Part shown: positions 1-5,679 of the stretch, piece after piece
Layout of the letters: each line of letters begins with the position of its first letter
Numbering within the stretch: position 1 is the first letter of the stretch
NCBI GenBank assembly: GCA_947627525.1
Contig: CANQWJ010000074.1
Span: 1 to 6,299, forward strand
Origin: an uncultured Bacilli bacterium
GTDB lineage: Bacteria; Bacillota_I; Bacilli_A; RF39; UBA660
Length of the DNA: 6,299 nt
Direction: 5' to 3'
The notes under the pieces: generated by a model
Databases searched by the model: none
Told to the model about the DNA's origin: nothing
Seen by the model: only the letters and a program-made list of their open reading frames with translations
Made by a program: the position numbers and the translations under genes

Positions 1-872
1 TGATTAATATTGTGAACTAAACTAGTTTGATTAGCATCATAAAGATTAGATACACTAAATGTTCTCTCTGCTTTTTTAACTCCTTCTTCAGTTAGAGTAA
101 CACCCTTTGTCTTTTCATCGTAAATGTAATCATCTTCAGCTTTTAAAGTCTTTACAAAACTATCAGCATCAGTATAAAGAGAAGCACTCTTTAGTTCACC
201 ACCAGAAATAATTAATGGTGTTCTAGCTTCATCGATTAATACTGAGTCAACCTCATCGACAATCGCAAAATTCAAAGGTCTTTGAACACGGTTTTCTTTC
301 TTAACAACCATGTTATCACGTAGATAGTCAAATCCCAATTCATTGTTAGTCGTATATACAATATCACAATTATATACTTCTTGTTTTTCTTTTGCTGATA
401 ACTCTCTTAAATTGACACCAACAGTTAAACCTAAGAACTTATGAATACTACCCATCCAATTAGCGTCACGTCCAGCCAAGTATTCATTGACAGTAACGAT
501 ATGAACACCATTACCAGTTAACGCATTTAAATAAGCTGGAAGAACAGCTGTCAAAGTTTTACCTTCACCTGTTTTCATCTCCGCAATATTACCTTCATGA
601 ATGGCAATACCACCAAGTAATTGAACATAGAATGGTTTTTCACCAATAACACGGTAAGCTGCTTCTCTTGCTGTTGCAAAAGCTTCAACTAAAATGTCAT
701 CTAATGTTTCCCCATCAGCCAATCTCTTTTTAAATTCTTCTGTTTTGGCTCTTAACTCATCATCACTTAACTTTTGATATTCTTCATCTAAAGCTTCAAT
801 CTTATCAGCCTTAGCAGCAAACTTTTTTAACTCTTTATATTCATGATCGAATAAACTTCTAAATAAGCCCAT
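1..872 (-). CDS. secA: Preprotein translocase ATPase SecA (N-terminal 290 residues; 3' end outside window)
   Basis: SecA is the ATP-driven motor that pushes unfolded preproteins through the SecYEG channel at the inner face of the membrane. The visible part starts MGLFRSLFD and covers the first nucleotide-binding domain and the beginning of the preprotein cross-linking domain. Seen directly: the conserved GGIAIHEGNIAEMKTGEGKT block ending in Walker A (TGEGKT, residues 101-106), the TNNELGFDYLRDNM block (175-188), Walker B DEVD (206-209) and IDEARTPLIISG (213-224). The frame is open to the window edge, so roughly two thirds of a typical SecA lies outside. The ATG at 872 is preceded by GGGGAG at 881-886 with an 8-base spacer. 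It follows hpf by 110 bases, the pairing known from Bacillus. A terminator and a promoter in that gap suggest it is transcribed separately. Identity is certain; only completeness cannot be judged. Confidence 0.98.
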   Translation of the reverse strand, partial: MGLFRSLFDHEYKELKKFAAKADKIEALDEEYQKLSDDELRAKTEEFKKRLADGETLDDILVEAFATAREAAYRVIGEKPFYVQLLGGIAIHEGNIAEMKTGEGKTLTAVLPAYLNALTGNGVHIVTVNEYLAGRDANWMGSIHKFLGLTVGVNLRELSAKEKQEVYNCDIVYTTNNELGFDYLRDNMVVKKENRVQRPLNFAIVDEVDSVLIDEARTPLIISGGELKSASLYTDADSFVKTLKAEDDYIYDEKTKGVTLTEEGVKKAERTFSVSNLYDANQTSLVHNIN

Positions 873-895
873 AAACTCATCTCCCCGTATCTAAT

Positions 896-924
896 ATTTT
901 ACCAAATAAAAAAAGAGATTTAAA
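896..924 (-). promoter_or_regulatory. Probable secA promoter (SigA type, extended -10)
   Basis: On the minus strand TTTAAA (919-924) is followed after exactly 17 bases by TAAAAT (896-901), and the -10 box is preceded by TGG, an extended -10 (TGn) motif. Transcription would begin near 889, leaving a 5' leader of about 17 bases that contains the GGGGAG ribosome binding site. The -35 box lies inside the descending arm of the hpf terminator hairpin, so terminator and promoter are interleaved. Inferred from sequence only. Confidence 0.6.
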
Positions 925-975
925 GCATTTTTATTGATATATTTCTAAAATTTATCATTTTTTGCTAAAATCTCT
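904..975 (-). terminator. Rho-independent terminator after hpf
   Basis: Eight bases after the hpf stop the minus strand forms AGAGATTT (968-975) pairing with AAATCTCT (914-921). The stem continues past a one-by-two internal loop as AGCA (963-966) with TGCT (924-927). The 35-base AT-rich loop can itself fold through TGATA/TATCA. A run of seven T follows, then ATTT. The outer stem plus U tract is typical of an intrinsic terminator; the long loop is unusual and could hold further structure. Confidence 0.72.
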
Positions 976-982
976 CAATATT

Positions 983-1525
983 TTATTCAGTTTCTATAAT
1001 TCCGTATTGATTATCCTTTCTCTTATAGACAAGAGTAGGTTTCATAGTCTCATCATTCAAGAATAGGAAAAAATCATGTCCAAGTAAATCCATTTGAAGT
1101 ATTGCTTCTTCTTCACTCATAGGTTTTACTCCTACTTTCTTTCTCTTAACAATCTTTTCTTGGCTATCTTCTTCATCACTTATTTCTTCAAGTGAACTAA
1201 AAGCAAAGCTCTTAACTTCACGAGATCTCTTAGCTTGTGATTCCAATTTAGTCTTATTCTTTCTGATTCTTCTTTCAATCTTATCAATTATTGTATCAAC
1301 AGCTGCATAGATATCCTCACCAGTTTCTTCAGCACGTAAGATAAAGTTCTTCAATGGAATAGTAATTTCCACTTTTTGTCCCTTTTTCAAAACCTTTACG
1401 ACGACATTAGCTCGCACTTCATCTGGATTATCCAAATACTTATCAATCTTCTTTAGCTTGTCTGTAACGTAATTGTTCATTGAATCAGTAACTTTTACTT
1501 TGTCCCCTCTAATAGATATCTTCAT
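983..1525 (-). CDS. hpf: Long-form ribosome hibernation-promoting factor
   Basis: Long Hpf (YvyD/RaiA family) binds the 30S decoding region and dimerises 70S ribosomes into inactive 100S particles in stationary phase or stress, protecting them from decay. At 180 residues it has the two-domain long form: an N-terminal S30AE domain (about 1-95, starting MKISIRGDKVKVTDSM and including the basic helix around KIERRIRKNKTKL), an acidic, variable linker (about 105-128), and a C-terminal dimerisation domain (about 130-178) with KPMSEEEAILQMDLLGHDFF and the closing VYKRKDNQYGIIE. The ATG at 1525 has a strong AGGAGG at 1534-1539 with an 8-base spacer. It lies between the cold-shock gene, which ends in its own terminator 41 bases upstream, and secA. 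Its expression must come from the short promoter region in between or from read-through. Nothing is missing; confidence is very high. Confidence 0.98.
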   Translation of the reverse strand: MKISIRGDKVKVTDSMNNYVTDKLKKIDKYLDNPDEVRANVVVKVLKKGQKVEITIPLKNFILRAEETGEDIYAAVDTIIDKIERRIRKNKTKLESQAKRSREVKSFAFSSLEEISDEEDSQEKIVKRKKVGVKPMSEEEAILQMDLLGHDFFLFLNDETMKPTLVYKRKDNQYGIIETE

Positions 1526-1547
1526 AACATCATCCTCCTATATATTT

Positions 1548-1558
1548 ATAATAACACA
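1548..1558 (-). promoter_or_regulatory. Probable hpf promoter, extended -10 (TGTGT-TATTAT)
   Basis: Between the U tract of the upstream terminator (ending at 1567) and the AGGAGG of hpf, the minus strand reads TGTGT (1554-1558) directly before TATTAT (1548-1553). That is a good match to the TRTGn extended -10 element of Gram-positive SigA promoters. There is no convincing -35 box, because that position falls in the terminator T tract. Transcription would begin near 1541, almost at the ribosome binding site. No SigB-type sequence was recognised, although hpf is stress-induced in Bacillus. Confidence 0.45.
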
Positions 1559-1566
1559 TAGAGTCG

Positions 1567-1594
1567 AAAAAAACTACCTTATTTTATGGTAGTT
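1567..1594 (-). terminator. Rho-independent terminator overlapping the end of the cold-shock gene
   Basis: On the minus strand AACTACC (1588-1594) pairs perfectly with GGTAGTT (1572-1578) across a nine-base loop, followed by a tract of seven T (1567-1573, sharing its first two bases with the stem). The ascending arm is coding sequence for residues near the C-terminus, and the TAA stop lies in the loop. The terminator therefore overlaps the end of the gene. Confidence 0.85.
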
Positions 1595-1797
1595 GCTTCT
1601 TTTAAAACCATTACATCTAATGCTTGATACCCTTTTGATGTTTCAAGTAAATCGAATTCTACATATTGTCCTTCTTGTAAACTCTTATAACCATCTTGCT
1701 TAATAGCAGAGTAATGAACAAAGATATCTTCATTATCGACATAATCAATGAATCCATAACCTTTTTCGTTATTGAACCATTTTACACGTCCCCTCAC
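1579..1797 (-). CDS. Cold-shock domain protein (CspA/CspB family)
   Basis: This is a small single-domain OB-fold protein that binds single-stranded RNA and DNA and acts as an RNA chaperone at low temperature or on growth arrest. From the chosen start it has 72 residues beginning RGRVKWFNNEKGYGFI. RNP1 is KGYGF (12-16) and RNP2 is FVHY (26-29), followed by SAI, all diagnostic. A GTG start at 1797 is chosen because a perfect GGAGGT lies 7 bases upstream and because the domain begins right there, as in B. subtilis CspB. The in-frame GTG at 1812 would add five residues but overlaps the ribosome binding site. The gene precedes hpf; a csp gene next to hpf is, as far as recalled, also found in other Bacillaceae. 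It has its own terminator and a leader of about 80 bases. The Csp family is certain; the paralogue number is not. Confidence 0.95.
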   Translation of the reverse strand: MRGRVKWFNNEKGYGFIDYVDNEDIFVHYSAIKQDGYKSLQEGQYVEFDLLETSKGYQALDVMVLKEATTIK

Positions 1798-1804
1798 AAC
1801 ACAC

Positions 1805-1810
1805 ACCTCC
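1805..1810 (-). promoter_or_regulatory. Ribosome binding site deciding the cold-shock gene start
   Basis: The perfect GGAGGT on the minus strand stands 7 bases before the GTG at 1797. It falls inside the extension that would result from the upstream GTG at 1812, so it argues for the shorter protein. Confidence 0.75.
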
Positions 1811-1884
1811 ACCTCTAAATTAATATTCCGTCAAATTTGTTGCAACGATTTAACATAAAACATTCTACTACAAGAGTATTAGTT

Positions 1885-1890
1885 ATTATA
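1885..1890 (-). promoter_or_regulatory. Probable -10 box of the cold-shock gene promoter
   Basis: A consensus TATAAT sits on the minus strand in the 159-base gap between the LytTR gene and the cold-shock gene. The -35 position (about 1908-1913) has no good match, so the promoter is either weak or helped by an activator. Transcription from near 1878 would give a leader of about 80 bases, which includes the 8-base palindrome GTTGCAAC at about 1839-1846. The rest of the gap (1891-1956) is AT-rich and shows only the short repeats described in the findings. Confidence 0.45.
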
Positions 1891-1956
1891 ATCTTTCTTT
1901 AAATGTTTATTTTTATTCCTTTTTTGGTAAATATTAATGTCATAATATGTCGAAAA

Positions 1957-2691
1957 TTATCTAGATAATTCATTAATACTAGTAATTACATCTTTTTTAA
2001 ATAATCGTGAAATATCTTTTGTTGTATCACCGTTTTTAAAAACTATCTCATTATCATTATGTCGATATTCAATTACTTGCTTTAAATTTATAATAGTACT
2101 TCGACTAGTTTTAATAAATTCATCATCTAATCTAGTTAAAATACCATTAATACTACCACCGATTTCAAAATCACCATACAAAGTATGAATAATGCATTTT
2201 TTAGAATCTTTTTCTTTTTCAATATAAACAATATTCATATGATCTATTCTTCTTAAAGAATGTTTAAACTTATATATTAAACACTCAGTTGGATCACCAA
2301 AACTTTTAATTATTCTTTTTATATCTTTAGTAAGTACTTCTTGCCAATTATCTAATCTATGTATAAAATCGGTTAAAAATAAACCTTTTCCCAAGGCTTC
2401 ATATTTAAATTCATTATGGTTTGTAAGCATAATGATAATTGAGTTCCAATCATCATATTTTTCTCTAATATCTCTAACTACGTCAAGTCCTGACTTACTT
2501 TTATTAACAACATTTAAAAGGTATATTTTTAATCCGATATTCCCACCTAATATTTTTTCAAAGTCATTATTGTAATCTTGGAACAAATAACATTTGTAGT
2601 CATAATCACAACTCATCATACACTTATCAATAATTTTCTTGTTTTCGTTTAAAAAATGATTATTATCATCGTAGATAATAAAGTTTAACAT
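1957..2691 (-). CDS. LytTR-family DNA-binding response regulator with degenerate receiver
   Basis: This is a probable transcription regulator of the LytTR/AgrA type. The N-terminal half (about 1-125 of 244) has the length and pattern of a CheY-like receiver: acidic pair D8-D9, a beta strand IYLLNV, SGLDVVRDIREKY after it, and IIIMLTNH carrying the conserved Thr. The phospho-acceptor position appears to be Asn60 instead of Asp, and the usual Lys looks replaced near DFIHR. The C-terminal half (about 135-244) is a LytTR domain with IVYIEKEKDSKKCIIHT, FIKTSRSTIINLKQVIEY and a final NGDTTKDISRLF. The ATG at 2691 is chosen because AGGAGA lies just upstream and the receiver starts there; the ATG at 2724 adds eleven residues and has no ribosome binding site. 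No histidine kinase is adjacent. Family is clear; targets are unknown. Confidence 0.87.
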   Translation of the reverse strand: MLNFIIYDDNNHFLNENKKIIDKCMMSCDYDYKCYLFQDYNNDFEKILGGNIGLKIYLLNVVNKSKSGLDVVRDIREKYDDWNSIIIMLTNHNEFKYEALGKGLFLTDFIHRLDNWQEVLTKDIKRIIKSFGDPTECLIYKFKHSLRRIDHMNIVYIEKEKDSKKCIIHTLYGDFEIGGSINGILTRLDDEFIKTSRSTIINLKQVIEYRHNDNEIVFKNGDTTKDISRLFKKDVITSINELSR

Positions 2692-2694
2692 ATG

Positions 2695-2700
2695 TCTCCT
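2695..2700 (-). promoter_or_regulatory. Ribosome binding site supporting the downstream LytTR start
   Basis: AGGAGA within an AAAAAAGGAGA stretch lies 3 to 4 bases before the ATG at 2691. Spacing is on the short side, but no comparable site precedes the alternative ATG at 2724. Confidence 0.6.
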
Positions 2701-2727
2701 TTTTTCCAAGCCGTACTTTTTCATTTT

Positions 2728-2733
2728 ATCATA
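2728..2733 (-). promoter_or_regulatory. Possible -10 box for the LytTR gene
   Basis: TATGAT on the minus strand lies between the tagO terminator and the LytTR gene. Transcription from about 2721 would start within or just after the alternative ATG at 2724, which again favours the start at 2691. The matching -35 position falls in the T tract of the terminator and is poor. Confidence 0.33.
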
Positions 2734-2749
2734 CTTTTATTAAATTACA

Positions 2750-2776
2750 CAAAAAAAGATGTATTTTTTACATCTT
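2750..2776 (-). terminator. Rho-independent terminator over the tagO stop codon
   Basis: The minus strand reads AAGATGTA (2769-2776), a loop of five A, TACATCTT (2756-2763) and a seven-T tract: a perfect 8-bp stem. The last sense codons and the TAA stop of tagO are part of the ascending arm and loop. Confidence 0.9.
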
Positions 2777-3988
2777 ATTACTTTTTTTAGTTTTATTGTT
2801 TTTCTTTTTAGAAGACTTTTTTACGCTTGATTGATCTTTTTTATTAATATTTGTTTTAACTTCTTTTGGTGAATTATCTCCTTTTATTTTTTTGTCATCA
2901 TGTTTATTCTTAATTAATTTATGTTCTAGATTTTTAGTTTTTTCTTCTAACTTATCACTAATTATATTAGTATGTAAAACAAATAAAAGAACTAATATGA
3001 ACAAAACGATATACATAATAATACCTAGTTTTTGATTATTAATTGTATAAACAATAGCGGCAATGGAAAATAAAATATTGATGAAGTAAACGATTAAAAC
3101 CGTTTTTCTTTGAGAAAAGTTCATCTTCAATAATTGATGATGAAAATGATCTTTATCACCTTCATAGACTGGTTTATGCTTAATAACGCGTCTAATAATC
3201 GCAAACAATGTATCAAGAATTGGAATAGCAAGTATTAATAATGGTACTAAAACAGAAGTTAATAATGCTCCTTTAAATCCAAGTAAGGATATGACAGCAA
3301 TGATGAATCCCATGAATGTTGCACCTATCTCCCCAGCAAATATCTTAGCTGGATTAAAGTTATAAACTAAGAATCCTAAAACAGAGCCAAGCATTATGAA
3401 TGTCAAAGTGATTTCAAGAGTACCAAAACGTTGTTGTAAGAAAGAAATAATACCTATCGTCAAGAAGAAGATTGATGATATTCCGCCACTTAAACCATCA
3501 AGGCCATCTATCAAACGAATGACATTGATACATCCTAGAATGAAGAATAGTGTTATCGGATAAGCCCAAATACCAAATTCAATATTAAAACCAAAAGCCG
3601 TTAAATTACTTAAAGTTATATTACCATAAAATATGATTACCAAAGAGGCCGCAATTTGACCAATCAATTGATGTTTGGCTGATAAAGAATTAATGTCATC
3701 AATCATTCCTGTTAAAATAATGAAAAAACTACCAATTAGAATAGCATTCATTTGAACACTATGGACCCCAAAGAGCATATAACCAACTAAGAAACTTACG
3801 AAAATGCCCATACCACCAAATTTAGGAATAATTGTCTTATGAATATGACGATCACCTTGTTCATGTCTTGGAATATCTAAAGCTCCAATGTGATTAGCAA
3901 TTCTTATAATATATGGCATTATAAGAGCAGAAATCGAAAAAGTTGTTGTTACTATCAACAAAACTTCGATCAATCTATCAATCGTCAT
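2768..3988 (-). CDS. tagO: Undecaprenyl-phosphate N-acetylhexosamine-1-phosphate transferase, TagO/WecA family, with basic C-terminal tail
   Basis: This polytopic membrane enzyme belongs to the family that transfers a sugar-1-phosphate (GlcNAc-1-P for TagO) from a UDP-sugar to undecaprenyl phosphate, the first step of wall teichoic acid or related wall glycopolymers. About ten hydrophobic segments are visible up to residue 340. Family motifs: HIHKTIIPKFGG (48-59), GMIDDINSLS (94-103), LIDGLDGL (159-166) and the cytoplasmic His motif HFHH (281-284), with the Bacillus-like block AVISLLGFKG and DTLFAIIRRV. Odd points are Arg158 where the family usually has Asn, GEIGA (219-223) in place of the usual GDxGS, and an enlarged loop before HKT. 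After residue 340 comes a cytosolic tail of about 65 Lys-rich residues. Start ATG 3988 has AGGTGG 4 bases upstream. It has its own promoter and terminator. Family certain; exact sugar and activity less so. Confidence 0.9.
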   Translation of the reverse strand: MTIDRLIEVLLIVTTTFSISALIMPYIIRIANHIGALDIPRHEQGDRHIHKTIIPKFGGMGIFVSFLVGYMLFGVHSVQMNAILIGSFFIILTGMIDDINSLSAKHQLIGQIAASLVIIFYGNITLSNLTAFGFNIEFGIWAYPITLFFILGCINVIRLIDGLDGLSGGISSIFFLTIGIISFLQQRFGTLEITLTFIMLGSVLGFLVYNFNPAKIFAGEIGATFMGFIIAVISLLGFKGALLTSVLVPLLILAIPILDTLFAIIRRVIKHKPVYEGDKDHFHHQLLKMNFSQRKTVLIVYFINILFSIAAIVYTINNQKLGIIMYIVLFILVLLFVLHTNIISDKLEEKTKNLEHKLIKNKHDDKKIKGDNSPKEVKTNINKKDQSSVKKSSKKKNNKTKKSNKM

Positions 3989-4008
3989 TTTACCACCTCA
4001 TCTCTTTA

Positions 4009-4037
4009 ATTATATAATAGAGAATTTATAAAGTAAA
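4009..4037 (-). promoter_or_regulatory. Probable tagO promoter (SigA type)
   Basis: TTTACT (4032-4037) is followed after 17 bases by a consensus TATAAT (4009-4014) on the minus strand. The predicted start near 4002 leaves a leader of about 14 bases containing AGGTGG at 3993-3998. It begins directly after the mbl terminator, so tagO is most likely its own transcription unit. Confidence 0.7.
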
Positions 4038-4067
4038 ATAAAACTGTCGAAATATATCAACAGTTTT
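4036..4067 (-). terminator. Intrinsic terminator built over the mbl stop codon
   Basis: AAAACTGTTGA (4057-4067) pairs with TCGACAGTTTT (4040-4050) around a six-base loop, giving an 11-bp stem with a single G-U pair, followed by ATTTT. The TGA stop of mbl is the last triplet of the ascending arm. It probably closes the rpiB-ywzB-spoIIQ-mbl unit. The U tract is interrupted, so efficiency is uncertain. Confidence 0.72.
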
Positions 4068-5046
4068 TATCTAATTCCTTAGGGTTATTAAGTAATATTC
4101 CACATCCTTCAGCAACACAAGTGAGAGGACTTTCAGCAACATAAACAGGTATTTTTATGTCTTCTTCAATGTATTCAGCAATTCCCTTAATAAGAGCTCC
4201 ACCACCAGTTATGACAACACCTTTATCAACAATATCAGCAGATAATTCCGGCGGCGTTTTTTCAAGAACTTTTTTAATTTCTTCATTAATCTTATCAATT
4301 TCCGGTTTTATTGCTTCTTGAACTTCTTTTTCATTAATCGTAATCGTTTTAGGCATACCTTCTTTTACACTACGCCCTTTTATCTCCATCGTATTATCTT
4401 TATCAGCATCTTTAATAGCACCCAATTTTATTTTGATTTCTTCAGCTGTTTTTTCACCAACTAACAAGTCGTACTTACTTTTAATATACTCTGTTATGGC
4501 CTTATCAAAGGTATTACCAGCAATCTTAATTGAACTACTATTGACGATTGAACCAAGAGATAAAACGGCAATATCTGTTGTTCCACCACCAATATCAATG
4601 ACCATTGAACCACTAGCAAGATTAATGTCTAATCCCGCTCCAATAGCCGCAACTTTTGGTTCATCTTCGATATATACTTTCTTAGCACCCATGTTTTCCG
4701 CCAGTTCATACATAGCGTTTTTTTGAACCTGGGTGATGTTTGCTGGACAACAAATAAGAATACTACTTTTCTTCAAAGATCCTTTTTTCTTAATCTTTTT
4801 AATGAATTCTTCAAGCATCTTATTAGTACTTTCAAAGTCAGCAATAACACCTTCTTGTAAAGGTTTAACAGCCTTTACTTTACTCGGTGTTCTACCTAGC
4901 ATTAAATCAGCATCACGACCAACCGCTAAAACGTCTTTAGTATCACTATCATACGCAATAACTGATGGCTCATTAAGTAATATTCCTTCATCTTTTACAT
5001 AAATAAGAACATTAGCTGTTCCAAGATCAATACCAATATCTTTCAT
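4057..5046 (-). CDS. mbl: MreB-like actin homologue Mbl
   Basis: Mbl is a bacterial actin that forms membrane-bound filaments and steers the cell-wall elongation machinery in rod-shaped cells. The 329-residue length is close to B. subtilis Mbl (333). Nucleotide-binding motifs of the actin fold are intact: phosphate-1 DLGTANVLIY (7-16), catalytic Glu129 in EDEPKVAAIGAG, phosphate-2 DIGGGTTDIAV (151-161), and adenosine motif VITGGGALIKG (278-288). Assignment to Mbl instead of MreB rests on ILICCPANIT (96-105) and TPPELSADIVDKGV (264-277), closely like B. subtilis Mbl, and on the neighbourhood: in Bacillus mbl lies downstream of spoIIQ. The ATG overlaps the spoIIQ TAA by one base (TAATG), with AAGGAT 5 bases upstream, which suggests translational coupling. 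The gene ends in TGA inside a terminator stem. No other mreB-family gene is seen here, so it could be the cell's main MreB-type protein. Confidence 0.93.
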   Translation of the reverse strand: MKDIGIDLGTANVLIYVKDEGILLNEPSVIAYDSDTKDVLAVGRDADLMLGRTPSKVKAVKPLQEGVIADFESTNKMLEEFIKKIKKKGSLKKSSILICCPANITQVQKNAMYELAENMGAKKVYIEDEPKVAAIGAGLDINLASGSMVIDIGGGTTDIAVLSLGSIVNSSSIKIAGNTFDKAITEYIKSKYDLLVGEKTAEEIKIKLGAIKDADKDNTMEIKGRSVKEGMPKTITINEKEVQEAIKPEIDKINEEIKKVLEKTPPELSADIVDKGVVITGGGALIKGIAEYIEEDIKIPVYVAESPLTCVAEGCGILLNNPKELDKNC

Positions 5047-5678
5047 TAAATATCCTTAATATTAGTATTATAGTATTTTTCAGGATTTACAACTATTCCA
5101 TCATAATACATTTCAAGATGAAGATGATTACCTAATTCACTACCAATTGAAGACTTACCACTCGTACCAATCTTTTGACCTTTTGTAACATTATCATTAG
5201 CTTTAACAGCGACTTCTGATAGACTTTGATAAGAAATAATGACGTTATTGTCATATCTAACTTCAACAACATATCCCATCAAATCTGTTTTTTCAGCACT
5301 AATAACAGTTCCATCTAGACAACTTACAACATCAAAAGAATTATCTCCTACATAATCAACACCAGAGTTTTGAATATAAGTTCCCTCATAATAAATAATA
5401 GACTTCTCTTGATTTTCACTACTCTCTTGATAATCGTAATAACTCTTACCAATTTTAACTGTTTCATCGTTATAAGGTCTTACCATTATCTCTTCATCTT
5501 TGGCAATAGGAATTACATCTAAAAAGTTTAAACTAGTTACATATTTTAAATGTTCATCACTTTCTTTGTAATTATTACTTATTAGACCATTGTAATAAAC
5601 AGTTCCCAACAATACTAATACAAGTATCATATAAATGGCTGGAAATACATATGGTCTCAATCTCAATTTTTTTCTCAT
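5046..5678 (-). CDS. spoIIQ: SpoIIQ-like membrane-anchored, degenerate M23 (LytM) domain protein
   Basis: In Bacillus SpoIIQ is made in the forespore, and its outer domain binds SpoIIIAH across the intermembrane space to form the channel that links forespore and mother cell. The 210-residue protein has a basic N-terminus (MRKKLRLRPY), one membrane anchor (about 10-30, with VFPAIY as in Bacillus SpoIIQ), a linker, and a LytM domain (about 96-204). GYVVEV (135-140), YQSLSEV (150-156) and GNHLHLE (183-189) closely resemble B. subtilis SpoIIQ. The first zinc-ligand His of M23 peptidases is replaced by Asn104 and the catalytic His before LS by Ser152, while D108 and H185/H187 remain, so peptidase activity is unlikely. 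ATG 5678 is chosen because AGGTGG lies 5 bases upstream; the GTG at 5687 overlaps that site. The Bacillus protein is longer (283) by an acidic tail absent here. Confidence 0.87.
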   Translation of the reverse strand: MRKKLRLRPYVFPAIYMILVLVLLGTVYYNGLISNNYKESDEHLKYVTSLNFLDVIPIAKDEEIMVRPYNDETVKIGKSYYDYQESSENQEKSIIYYEGTYIQNSGVDYVGDNSFDVVSCLDGTVISAEKTDLMGYVVEVRYDNNVIISYQSLSEVAVKANDNVTKGQKIGTSGKSSIGSELGNHLHLEMYYDGIVVNPEKYYNTNIKDI

Positions 5679-5679
5679 T

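Noticed and set aside
1949..1955. Spo0A-box-like TGTCGAA, also at 4045-4051
   Set aside because: About one such 7-mer is expected by chance on both strands of a window of this size and composition, and the second lies within the mbl terminator stem. Their spacing to promoters is not telling.
1955..1970. 16-base perfect palindrome AATTATCTAGATAATT at the end of the LytTR gene as terminator
   Set aside because: The stem would be six A-T pairs with only four T afterwards, too weak to call a terminator; an operator role cannot be supported.
4057..4059. Possible use of UGA as tryptophan (Mollicutes code)
   Set aside because: The TGA ends Mbl at the expected length and lies in a terminator stem, and tryptophans at conserved sites (SecA Trp139, Csp Trp7) use TGG.
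4433..5002. Two open frames on the plus strand opposite mbl (4433-4726 and 4733-5002)
   Set aside because: They are antisense to a well-supported mbl frame, their composition is the complement of its codons, and no ribosome binding site or known motif was seen.
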